This document shows, in pieces, positions 41,734-49,927 of a DNA stretch of 64,000 nucleotides. The notes under the pieces were generated by a model, which was not told the DNA's origin, did no database searches, and saw nothing but the letters and a program-made list of their open reading frames with translations. The translations under genes and the position numbers were made by a program. The stretch is taken from NCBI RefSeq assembly GCF_019024325.1, contig NZ_JAFNJS010000001.1, forward strand, positions 62,001 through 126,000, in the 5' to 3' direction. This DNA is from Falsiroseomonas tokyonensis. Lineage in GTDB: Bacteria > Pseudomonadota > Alphaproteobacteria > Acetobacterales > Acetobacteraceae. Within the stretch, counting starts at the first letter, position 1. Each line of letters starts with the position of its first letter.

Positions 41734-42768
41734 TCAGACGCCGATCAGCGTCACGCCCACGAAGGCGATGGCGGCGATCAGCAGGCTCAGCGCCACGCCC
41801 AGCCCCAGCGGCGCCAGGCCGCGCGCCCGCAGCGCCTTCAGGTCGGTGGACAGGCCCAGCGCCGCGACGCTCGCCGCCATCAGCAGCGGCACCGCGAAGC
41901 GGGAGGCATCGATGGCGATCCGCGGCACCAGCCCGGTGGAGACCAGCGCCACCATGCCGAGGAAGTACACGGCGAACCACGGCACCTGCACCTTGGCCGT
42001 GCCGCCGCCCTGCGCCGCGCCGCGCGCCACCCACCAGCCCAGCGCCATGATCGCCGGCGCCAGCAGCATGACGCGGGCCAGCTTCATCACCGTGCCGGAT
42101 TGCGCGGCCTCCGGCCCGCCGGCCGCCGCCGCACCCACCGCCTGCACCACCTCATGCAGGGACGCCCCGGCCCACAGCCCGTAGCTCAGCGGCGAAAGCC
42201 CCAGCGGCCCGGCCAGCAGCGGCAGCAGCACCAGCCCGGCCGTGCCGCACAGGGTGATGACGGCCAGCGCATAGGTCACGTCCTCATCCTTCGCGCGCAC
42301 CACCTGGTTGGTGGCGACGATGGCGGAGGCGCCGCAGATGCCGGTGCCCATGCCGAGCAGCGCGGCGAGGCCCGATGGCACGCCCAGCAGCCGGCCGAGC
42401 CAGATCGCCGCCGGCACCGTCACCCCCACCACCACCACCGCCAGCGCCAGCGCCCCGGGGCCGAGCGCCAGGACCTCCGTCGCCGTCACCTGCAGGCCGA
42501 GGATGACGATGGCGAAGCGCAGCAGCGGCCGGATGGCGAAGGCGAGCCCCGGATCCAGTACCGGCTGCCGCCCCCGCGCGGACCGCCAGGCCAGCCCCAC
42601 CAGCAGCGCGATCACCACCGGATTCAGCGCCGCGATGCCCGAGGCATTGCGCAGCCAGACGGAGACCACGGCGATGGCCAGGCACACCAGCAGCCCCGGC
42701 GCCAGGCGGCGCAGCTTCGGCCCCCAGCCGGAGGGCTTGCCTTGTCCGTCCGATGCCACGCCCGCCAT
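41734..42768 (-). CDS. YeiH/UPF0324-family putative sulfate exporter
   Basis: 344 aa, about ten spans, after a short polar N-terminus. Family motifs include IRPLLRFAIVILGLQVTATEVLALG, LLGMGTGICGASAIVAT and GLWAGASLHEVVQAVGAA. Members are annotated as putative sulfate exporters, though direct proof is thin. It lies 62 bp upstream of DUF302 and YedE on the same strand, giving a three-gene sulfur-type membrane module. Confidence 0.88.
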   Translation of the reverse strand: MAGVASDGQGKPSGWGPKLRRLAPGLLVCLAIAVVSVWLRNASGIAALNPVVIALLVGLAWRSARGRQPVLDPGLAFAIRPLLRFAIVILGLQVTATEVLALGPGALALAVVVVGVTVPAAIWLGRLLGVPSGLAALLGMGTGICGASAIVATNQVVRAKDEDVTYALAVITLCGTAGLVLLPLLAGPLGLSPLSYGLWAGASLHEVVQAVGAAAAGGPEAAQSGTVMKLARVMLLAPAIMALGWWVARGAAQGGGTAKVQVPWFAVYFLGMVALVSTGLVPRIAIDASRFAVPLLMAASVAALGLSTDLKALRARGLAPLGLGVALSLLIAAIAFVGVTLIGV

Positions 42769-42958
42769 GCCCGATCTCCAACTCCGATCCGGCTTGCGAA
42801 AGGCAGGATCATTTTACGAAGCCGCGCCCTGGGAGCATTTTCGGCCTTTTTCCGTATAGGCCCCACCCTGGCGCCAGCCAAGCGGGGGGCAGGCCGGGGG
42901 CATGGACAGTCCCCCTCATTCACGGCATGCCGGTCATGCCCCCGCTCAAGGACTGCGC

Positions 42959-44161
42959 ATGGCCGGCATGCCCGAGGCCCAGATCGCCCTTTTGCGCCAG
43001 GCCATCGGCGTCACGCTGGGCGCGCAGGCCCTGGTGGTGCTGTCCTCCCTGGTGCTGCCGGTGACCGCGGCGCTGGTGCTGCCGGATATCGGCCTGCCCA
43101 AGGCGGCGGTCGGCTGGTACGCCTCCATCCTCTTCGGCGCCGGCGCCGTTTCCACCCTGGCCACGCCGCAGCTTGTGGCCGCCCTCGGGCCGGTGCGGCT
43201 GCACCAGGCGATGCTGGCGAGTGCGGCGGCCGGGCTGCTGGCCCTGGCGCTGGCGCACCCGCTGGCTCTGGCGGCCAGCGCGCTGCTGGTCGGCATGGCC
43301 TATGGCCCGGCGAACCCCGCCAGCTCCGCCCTGCTGTCCCAGCTGGCGCCGCCGCATCTGCGCAACCGGGTCTTTTCCATCAAGCAGGTGGCGGTGCCGG
43401 TGGGCGGGGCCTCGGCGGGGGTGATGGTGCCGCTGCTGGCCGCGACGCTGGGCTGGCAGGCCGCCTGCCTCGGCCTGGCGCTGCTGCTGGGCCTGGCGGC
43501 GATGGCGGTGCAGCCCTGGCGCTGGCGGCTGGACCAGGGCTCGCTGGCGCCGGGCAAGGGCGGGCTGGGGCTGCTGGCGCCCTTCGCGGCGGTGCTGCGG
43601 GGGGGGCCGACCATGCGGCTGGGCCTGGCCTCGCTGTGCTTCGCCTGCGTGCAATTCACCTTCTCCGCCTTCCTGGCGACCGTGCTGGTGACCGTCGCGG
43701 GCTGGACCATCGCGGCGGCGGGGCTGGCGCTGACCATCGGCCTGCTGGTCTCCATCGCCGCGCGGCTGCTGCTGGGCTGGGTGGCGGACCGGGTGGCGCC
43801 GGCGGTGGTGCTCTGCGGGCTCGGCGCGCTGATGGCCGCGGCCTGCCTGGCCTGCATCGGGCTGGGGCCGGCCACGCCGGTCTGGCTGGTCTGGCTGGTG
43901 GCCGGCCTCTTCGGCTTCGCCGCCTTCGGCTGGAACGGCATCTGCCTGGCGGAGACGGCGCGGCTGGCGGGTCCCGGGAAGGTGGCGGCCGCGACCTCCG
44001 GCGTGATGATGATGATCTATCTCGGCGCCTGCCTCGGCCCCGCGCTGTTCGGCGCGCTGCTCTCCGGCACCGGCGGGCCGGCGGCGGGATTCCTGGTGCT
44101 TGGGGGCCTGGCGCTGGCCCCCCTGGCCTGGCTGCGAATCCCGCATGCCGCGACGAAGTGA
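42959..44161 (+). CDS. MFS transporter
   Basis: 400 aa, twelve spans. The start ATG 42959 has AAGGA at good spacing; ATG 42902 would add 19 polar residues. The pattern LLGWVADRVAPAVVLCGLG is the second-half motif A, and LRNRVFSIKQVAVPVGGASAGVMVPL follows the fourth span. It resembles sugar/organic-acid type MFS carriers, substrate unknown. It is divergent from YeiH and 78 bp upstream of the Mo-hydroxylase gene, so may import its substrate. Confidence 0.86.
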   Translation: MAGMPEAQIALLRQAIGVTLGAQALVVLSSLVLPVTAALVLPDIGLPKAAVGWYASILFGAGAVSTLATPQLVAALGPVRLHQAMLASAAAGLLALALAHPLALAASALLVGMAYGPANPASSALLSQLAPPHLRNRVFSIKQVAVPVGGASAGVMVPLLAATLGWQAACLGLALLLGLAAMAVQPWRWRLDQGSLAPGKGGLGLLAPFAAVLRGGPTMRLGLASLCFACVQFTFSAFLATVLVTVAGWTIAAAGLALTIGLLVSIAARLLLGWVADRVAPAVVLCGLGALMAAACLACIGLGPATPVWLVWLVAGLFGFAAFGWNGICLAETARLAGPGKVAAATSGVMMMIYLGACLGPALFGALLSGTGGPAAGFLVLGGLALAPLAWLRIPHAATK

Positions 44162-44239
44162 CGCGGGAAGGCCGCCGGGGGGCTTTCGCGTTGCAGCATA
44201 CCCGCCCACCTTGGGGGCAAAGCTCCTGAGGATCCCCGC

Positions 44240-46570
44240 ATGAACCTGCCCCTCGACCCCGCGCAGCTGAAGTTCGGCATCGGCCAATCCGTCTCCCGCA
44301 AGGAGGACCCGGTTCTGCTGCGCGGCGAGGGCCGCTACAGCGACGACCTTTCCCTGCCCGGCCAGCTGCACGCCGCCATGGTGCGCAGCCCCTATGCGCA
44401 TGGCGTGCTGCGCGGCATCGACCTGGCCGAGGCGCGGTCCCTGCCCGGCGTGGTCGCGATCTATACCGGCCAGGACCTGGAGGCGGCGGGCATCGGCCCC
44501 ATGCCGGCCTCCGTCGGCCAGAAGAACCGCGACGGCAGCGCCGCGCATCTGCCGACCCAGCCGGTACTCGCCACCAGCCGCGTGCGCTTCGTCGGCGACC
44601 CCGTGGCCATCGTCGTCGCCGAGACGGCGAAGCAGGCGCGGGACGCGGTGGAGGCGGTGATCCTCGACGTGGAGGCCCTGCCCGCCGTGACCGATATGCG
44701 GGAGGCCGCGTCCCCCGGCGCGCCGCAGCTCTATGACGATGTGCCGGGCAACCAGGTGGTGGATTTCCACTATGGCGACGCCGCGGCGGTGGCGGCGGCC
44801 TTCGCCGGTGCCGCGCATGTCACGAAGCTGTCCATCCGCAACAGCCGCATCGTCGTCTCCCCCATGGAGCCGCGTTCCGCCATCGCGAGCTGGGAGGAGG
44901 ATCGCTACGTGCTGCGCATGGGCAGCCAGGGCGTCTTCGGCATGCGCGCCGGCATCGCCAAGGTGATGGGCGTGAAGCCGGAGGCGCTGCGCGTGCTGAC
45001 CGGGAATGTCGGCGGGTCCTTCGGCATGAAGGCCAGCGTCTATCCGGAATATCCGGCCCTGCTCCACGCCGCGCGCCAGCTCGGCCGCCCGGTGAAGTGG
45101 ACCGACAGCCGCTCCGAGAGCTTCCTGGCCGACAGCCACGGCCGCGACCACGACATGGAGGCGGAGCTGGCGCTGGATGCGGAAGGCAAGTTCCTTGCTT
45201 TGCGGGTCACCGGCTTCGGCAATCTCGGTGCCTATCTGAGCAACGCCACCACCATCCCCTCCACCGCCAATACGGTGAAGAACGTCATCGGCGTCTATCG
45301 CACGCCGCTGGTGGAGGTCTCGACGCGCTGCGTCTTCACCAACACCACGCCCGTCGGGGCCTATCGCGGCGCCGGGCGGCCGGAGGGCAACTACTACATG
45401 GAGCGTCTGGTGGATCAGGCCGCGCGGGAGATGGGCATCGACCGCGTCGAGCTGCGCCGGCGCAACCAGATCACGCCCGACCACATCCCCTACGACGCGC
45501 CAAGCGGCATGCGCTACGACAGCGGCAATTTCCCGCTGCTGCTCGACAGGGCGCTGGAAGCCGCGGAGTGGGACAGTTTTGCGCAGCGCCGCGCGGAGGC
45601 GCGTGCGCGTGGCAAGCTGCGGGGCATCGGCATCGGGCAGTATCTGGAAGTGACGGCGCCGGCATCGAAGGAGATGGGCGGCATCCGCTTCGATGCGGAT
45701 GGCGGCGTCACCATCCTCACCGGCACGCTGGATTATGGCCAGGGCCATGCCTCGGCCTTCGCGCAGGTGCTGGTGGATAGGCTCGGCGTGCCCTTCGATC
45801 GCATCCGCCTGGAACAGGGCGATAGCGACCTGCTGATCGCCGGCGGCGGCACCGGCGGGTCCCGCTCCATCATGGCCAGCGGCACGGCGATCGCCTCCGC
45901 CAGCGCGCTGGTGATCGAGAAAGGCAAGCCGCTGGCGGCGAACCTGCTGGAGGCGGCGGTGGAGGACATCGAATTCGTGGCCGGGCGCTTCACCATCGCC
46001 GGCACCGACCGCGGCATCGGCATCATGGACCTGGCGGCGCAGCTGCGCAGCGAGACGGGCGCCTCCAGCGCGCTCGATGTGTCCCACACCGACCAGTACG
46101 AGGAATCGGCCTTCCCCAATGGCTGCCATGTGGCGGAGGTGGAGGTGGACCCGGAGACGGGCGAGACCCAGGTGGTGCGCTACACCACGGTGAACGATTT
46201 CGGCGTGCTGGTGAACCCGATGCTGGTAGCGGGCCAGGCGCATGGCGGCATCGTGCAGGGCATCGGCCAGGCGCTGATGGAGGCCACCGCCTATGACGAC
46301 TCCGGCCAGCTTCTGAGCGGGTCCTACATGGATTACGGCCTGCCGCGCGCCGAACACGCACCCTTCTTCGGCTTCGCCAGCCAGCCGAGCCCGGCGCGCA
46401 CCAATGTTCTGGGCGCCAAGGGCTGCGGCGAGGCGGGCTGCGCCGGGGCGCTGCCCTCGGTGATGAATGCGCTGGCCGATGCGCTGGCCGAGCGCGGCAT
46501 TTCGCATATCGACATGCCGGCGACGCCGCAGAAGGTATGGGCCGCGCTGCAGGCCGGCGGGCCGGGCTGA
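44240..46570 (+). CDS. Xanthine dehydrogenase-family molybdopterin-binding (large) subunit, first
   Basis: 776 aa. It has the aldehyde oxidase/xanthine dehydrogenase a/b hammerhead domain (KEDPVLLRGEGRYSDDLSLPGQLHAAMVRSPYAHG) and the Mo-pterin domains. The loop at about residue 375 reads GAYRGAGRPE, the form II pattern, not the CSFR of true CO dehydrogenase. The catalytic glutamate is in GAKGCGEAGCAG near 728. Such enzymes hydroxylate aldehydes, purines or other heterocycles. No medium (FAD) or small (2Fe-2S) subunit gene is near. Confidence 0.92.
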   Translation: MNLPLDPAQLKFGIGQSVSRKEDPVLLRGEGRYSDDLSLPGQLHAAMVRSPYAHGVLRGIDLAEARSLPGVVAIYTGQDLEAAGIGPMPASVGQKNRDGSAAHLPTQPVLATSRVRFVGDPVAIVVAETAKQARDAVEAVILDVEALPAVTDMREAASPGAPQLYDDVPGNQVVDFHYGDAAAVAAAFAGAAHVTKLSIRNSRIVVSPMEPRSAIASWEEDRYVLRMGSQGVFGMRAGIAKVMGVKPEALRVLTGNVGGSFGMKASVYPEYPALLHAARQLGRPVKWTDSRSESFLADSHGRDHDMEAELALDAEGKFLALRVTGFGNLGAYLSNATTIPSTANTVKNVIGVYRTPLVEVSTRCVFTNTTPVGAYRGAGRPEGNYYMERLVDQAAREMGIDRVELRRRNQITPDHIPYDAPSGMRYDSGNFPLLLDRALEAAEWDSFAQRRAEARARGKLRGIGIGQYLEVTAPASKEMGGIRFDADGGVTILTGTLDYGQGHASAFAQVLVDRLGVPFDRIRLEQGDSDLLIAGGGTGGSRSIMASGTAIASASALVIEKGKPLAANLLEAAVEDIEFVAGRFTIAGTDRGIGIMDLAAQLRSETGASSALDVSHTDQYEESAFPNGCHVAEVEVDPETGETQVVRYTTVNDFGVLVNPMLVAGQAHGGIVQGIGQALMEATAYDDSGQLLSGSYMDYGLPRAEHAPFFGFASQPSPARTNVLGAKGCGEAGCAGALPSVMNALADALAERGISHIDMPATPQKVWAALQAGGPG

Positions 46571-46581
46571 GGCGGCGCGAC

Positions 46582-46905
46582 TTGGCCCGCAAGCCGAAGG
46601 CGCCGCGCCCCCGCGCCAGGGCGCCGGTTGCCGAACCCGGCCTGTCCGCGCTGCGGGCGGAGCTGGGCGAGGCGCAGGCGCGGCTGGCGCGGATCGAGGC
46701 GGAGGGCATGGACGCCTTCACCCGCAACCGCCTGGCGGAGCTGGAGGCGGCCCGCCAGGTGGCGCGCGGCCAGGCGCTGGAAGCCGCCGCCGCCCGCGCC
46801 AAGGCCGAGGCGGAGCTGCGCGCGCTGCGCGAGGCGATCCAACGCGCCCCCGGCCTGCGCGGCCGCCTGCTGCGCTGGGCGGCCCGCGGGCTGGGCGGCA
46901 CCTAG
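46582..46905 (+). CDS. Short coiled-coil protein, unknown function
   Basis: About 107 aa if translated from TTG 46582, 11 bp after the large-subunit stop; the start is uncertain. A basic N-terminus (ARKPKAPRPRARAP) is followed by a predicted coiled coil rich in Ala, Glu, Arg and Leu (LSALRAELGEAQARLARIEAEG to AELRALREAIQRA) and a short basic end. No family is recognised. Its place between two Mo-hydroxylase large subunits is notable. Confidence 0.6.
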   Translation: MARKPKAPRPRARAPVAEPGLSALRAELGEAQARLARIEAEGMDAFTRNRLAELEAARQVARGQALEAAAARAKAEAELRALREAIQRAPGLRGRLLRWAARGLGGT

Positions 46906-46968
46906 CAGCCTCGCCATAGGGCCGCGGATCGGTCAGTTTGGCGGCAGCCAACCAACCAGGGCAGCCAA

Positions 46969-49281
46969 ATGGCCTTCGACGTCCTTCCCGGCCTCGGCCA
47001 ACCGCTCCGCCGGCTGGAGGATCCCCGCCTGCTGACCGGCGGCGGCCGCTTCACCAGCGATTTTGCCGCGCCGGGCGCACTGCATGCCGTCTTCGTGCGG
47101 TCCCCGCACGCCCATGCGCGCATCCTGGGCGTGGATGCGGGCGCGGCGCGCGCCCTGCCGGGCGTGGTCGCAGTCTTCACGGCGGCGGAGGTGGCGGGGC
47201 TCGGCCACAATCCGGCGGTCACGGAGATCCGCGACGCCGCCGGCGCCCGGCACATCGAACCGCCGCGCCTGCCCGTGGCCGCCGACCGCGTGCGCCATGT
47301 CGGCGAGATCGTCGCCATGGTGGTGGCGGACACGCCGCATTCGGCGCGCGATGGCGCGGAGGCGGTGGCCGTGGACTACGACCCGCTGCCGGCGGTGACG
47401 CGCGGCGATGACGCGCTCGCCCCCGGCGCGCCGCTGCTACATGCGGAAGCACCGGGCAATCTCTGCTGCGACTGGCAGAAGGGCGATGCGGCCGCCGTCG
47501 CCGCGGCCTTCGCGACCGCGGCGCAGGTGGCGCGCGTGACCTACCGCTCGCCACGCATCCTCGCCGGCTATCTCGAAACCCGCGCGGCACTGGCGCAGTG
47601 GCAGGACGAGCGCGTCATGCTGACCACGCCGTCGCAAGGCGTGCATCTGCTGCATCGTGTGCTCTGCGACCACATCCTGCATTGGCCGCGCGAAAGGCTG
47701 CGCGTGGTGACGCCGGATGTCGGCGGCGGCTTCGGGCCCAAGCTGCCGCCCTATCCCGAACAGGCGCTGGCCTGCTTCGCCGCCTGGCAATTGCAGCGCG
47801 ATGTCCGCTGGGTGCAGGACCGCACGGAACATCACCTGGCCGATACCCATGCCCGCGACCTGGTGGCGGAGGCCGCGCTGGCGCTGGATGCGGAGGGCCG
47901 CTTCCTGGCGCTGCGGGTGCAGGGCGTCGCCAATTTCGGCGCCTATGTCTCCACCGTGAACCCCACCATCCCGACCGGTGGCATGGCCAAGGTGCTGGGC
48001 GGGCTCTACGCCATTCCGGCCATCCATATCGGCCTGCGCTGCGCCTTCACCAACACTGCGCCGGTGGACGCGGTGCGCGGCGCCGGCAAGCCGGAGGCGC
48101 TGGTCCTGCTGGAACGGCTGGTGGATGTGGCCGCGCGCGACTCCGGTCGCGACCCGGTGGCGCTGCGCCGGCTGAACCTGCTGCCGCGCGACGCCTATCC
48201 CTATCGCACCGCGCTCGGCTACCGCTACGACAGCGGCGACCCCGCCGCGCTGCTGGAGGAGGTGCTGCGCCTCGGCGATGCGCCCGGCTTTGCCGCACGG
48301 CGTGCGCAATCGGCTTCGCGCGGGCTGCTGCGCGGGCGCGGTCTCGCCTGCCACCTGCACGGCTCCGGCGGCTGGGGCGACGAGACCTCGATCGTCGAGG
48401 TGCATCCCGATGGCCGCATCACCGCGCGCACCGGCACGCAGAGCCAGGGCCAGGGCCATGCGACGGCCTATGCGCAATTGCTCGCCGCCGCCTTCGGCGT
48501 GGAGGCCGAGCAGGTCACCATCGAGCAGGGCGACAGCGACCGCATCCCGCGCGGCGGCGGCACCGGCGGCTCCTCCTCCACCATCATCTCCGGCACCACT
48601 TTTGCCAGTGCCGCACAGGCGGCGATCGAGAGCGGGCTGCCCATGGCGGCCGAGGTGCTGGAAGCGGCGGTGGTCGACGTGGCCTGGCATAACGGCGCCT
48701 ATGAGATTGCCGGCACCGATCGCCGCGTGACGCTGGCCGCCGTCGCCGCGCGCCAGGGCGGGCTGCGCGGCCAGGCGGATTTCGCCGAGACGGTCGAAAC
48801 CTGGCCCGCCGGCATCGCGCTGGCGGAGGTGGAGATCGACCCCGAGACCGGCCAGGTGGTGCTGGACCGCTTCGCCTGCGCCATCGACCCCGGCCGCGTG
48901 GTGAATCCCATGCTCCTCGCCGGCCAGTTGCAGGGCGGCTGGGCGGCAGGCATCGGCCAGGCGCTGTCGGAGGACGCGGTCTATGACGCCGATGGCCAGA
49001 TGCTCGCGGCCACGCTGATGGACTACGCCATGCCGCGCGCGGCGGAGCTGCCGGATTTCGCGCACGCCTCTCTGCCCGTGCCCTCCCCCAACAACAGCCT
49101 GGGCATCAAGGGCGTGGGCGAGCTGCCGACCAATGGCGCGCCGGCGGCGCTGGCCAATGCGGTGGCGGATGCGCTGGATGGGGCACATTTGGAACTGCCG
49201 ATGACGCCGCAGCGCGTCTGGCAGGCGTTGCAGGCCGCCCCGGTCAATCCGGCCGGGCGGAAAAATCCTCCAGCGCCGTGA
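46969..49281 (+). CDS. Xanthine dehydrogenase-family molybdopterin-binding (large) subunit, second
   Basis: 770 aa paralogue of the gene at 44240 (same domain order). Near residue 370 the loop reads DAVRGAGKPEA, again form II, with Val replacing the Tyr; the catalytic glutamate is in IKGVGELPTNGAPAALANA near 713. Divergence is clear throughout, so this is an old duplication or two separate acquisitions rather than a recent copy. As with the first, no partner FAD or Fe-S subunit is encoded nearby. The last 38 bp overlap the convergent acetyltransferase gene. Confidence 0.92.
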   Translation: MAFDVLPGLGQPLRRLEDPRLLTGGGRFTSDFAAPGALHAVFVRSPHAHARILGVDAGAARALPGVVAVFTAAEVAGLGHNPAVTEIRDAAGARHIEPPRLPVAADRVRHVGEIVAMVVADTPHSARDGAEAVAVDYDPLPAVTRGDDALAPGAPLLHAEAPGNLCCDWQKGDAAAVAAAFATAAQVARVTYRSPRILAGYLETRAALAQWQDERVMLTTPSQGVHLLHRVLCDHILHWPRERLRVVTPDVGGGFGPKLPPYPEQALACFAAWQLQRDVRWVQDRTEHHLADTHARDLVAEAALALDAEGRFLALRVQGVANFGAYVSTVNPTIPTGGMAKVLGGLYAIPAIHIGLRCAFTNTAPVDAVRGAGKPEALVLLERLVDVAARDSGRDPVALRRLNLLPRDAYPYRTALGYRYDSGDPAALLEEVLRLGDAPGFAARRAQSASRGLLRGRGLACHLHGSGGWGDETSIVEVHPDGRITARTGTQSQGQGHATAYAQLLAAAFGVEAEQVTIEQGDSDRIPRGGGTGGSSSTIISGTTFASAAQAAIESGLPMAAEVLEAAVVDVAWHNGAYEIAGTDRRVTLAAVAARQGGLRGQADFAETVETWPAGIALAEVEIDPETGQVVLDRFACAIDPGRVVNPMLLAGQLQGGWAAGIGQALSEDAVYDADGQMLAATLMDYAMPRAAELPDFAHASLPVPSPNNSLGIKGVGELPTNGAPAALANAVADALDGAHLELPMTPQRVWQALQAAPVNPAGRKNPPAP

Positions 49282-49927
49282 CGCTTCCCTTGACGATCAG
49301 CGGGATGGCGCGGGCCACGCGCGCCGCCGGCCAGTCCCACCAGGCCAGCGCCACCAGCCGCGCGGCGTCGTCCTCGGTGAAGCGTCGGCGCATCACGCGG
49401 GCCGGGTTGCCGGCGACCACGGCGTAATCCGGCACGTCCCGCGTCACCACCGCCTGCGCGCCGATCACCGCGCCATGGCCGATCCGCACGCCCGGCATCA
49501 CCAGCGCCTCCATCCCCACCCAGACATCGTTGCCGAGGATGGTGTCGCCTGCGTTCCGCCAGGGATAGTCGGCCAGCGGCAGGGCGCTCGCAAAAGCGCC
49601 GCCCAGGATGCCGAAGGGATAGGTGCTGGGGCCGGCCATGGCGTGCATGGCATCCGGCATCATGAAGCGCGCGCCGGTGGCGATGGCGCAATAGCGGCCG
49701 ATCTCCAGCCGCGCGCCGCTCGACTGGAAATTGTAGATCACGTTGCGGCGGAAGAAGTCCTTGGCGTGCAGCGGGTCGTCGTAATAGGTGAAGTCGCCGA
49801 CCGCGCAATTCGTGACGCCGGGCATGGTGGCCAGCAGCGGCTTCAGGAAGACGATGCGTGGCTTGTTCGGCACCGGATGCAGCGCATCCGGGTCCGGCAA
49901 CGCGGCGGCCTCGGCCTTGGATCTCAT
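49244..49927 (-). CDS. CatB/Vat-type hexapeptide acetyltransferase
   Basis: 227 aa. A left-handed beta-helix of hexapeptide repeats is visible (TILGNDVWVGMEALVMPGVRIGHGAVIGAQAVVTRDVPDYAVVAGNPARVMRRRF). The NFQSSGARLEIGRYCAIATGARFMM and MHAMAGPSTYPF segments match xenobiotic O-acetyltransferases (chloramphenicol/streptogramin type), whose catalytic histidine is in the DAMHAM stretch. Whether a drug or a native sugar is acetylated cannot be said. Its ATG overlaps the ABC transporter stop (ATGA). Confidence 0.88.
   Translation of the reverse strand: MRSKAEAAALPDPDALHPVPNKPRIVFLKPLLATMPGVTNCAVGDFTYYDDPLHAKDFFRRNVIYNFQSSGARLEIGRYCAIATGARFMMPDAMHAMAGPSTYPFGILGGAFASALPLADYPWRNAGDTILGNDVWVGMEALVMPGVRIGHGAVIGAQAVVTRDVPDYAVVAGNPARVMRRRFTEDDAARLVALAWWDWPAARVARAIPLIVKGSVTALEDFSARPD

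Noticed and set aside
42920-46507. 1195-codon open frame on the minus strand
   Set aside because: It lies opposite an MFS gene and a molybdenum hydroxylase gene with clear motifs; its product is low-complexity Arg/Gly/His/Gln, typical of GC-rich antisense frames.
44240-46570. Aerobic carbon monoxide dehydrogenase
   Set aside because: The active-site loop is AYRGAGR (form II), not the CSFR-bearing loop of true CoxL, and the CoxM and CoxS genes are absent.
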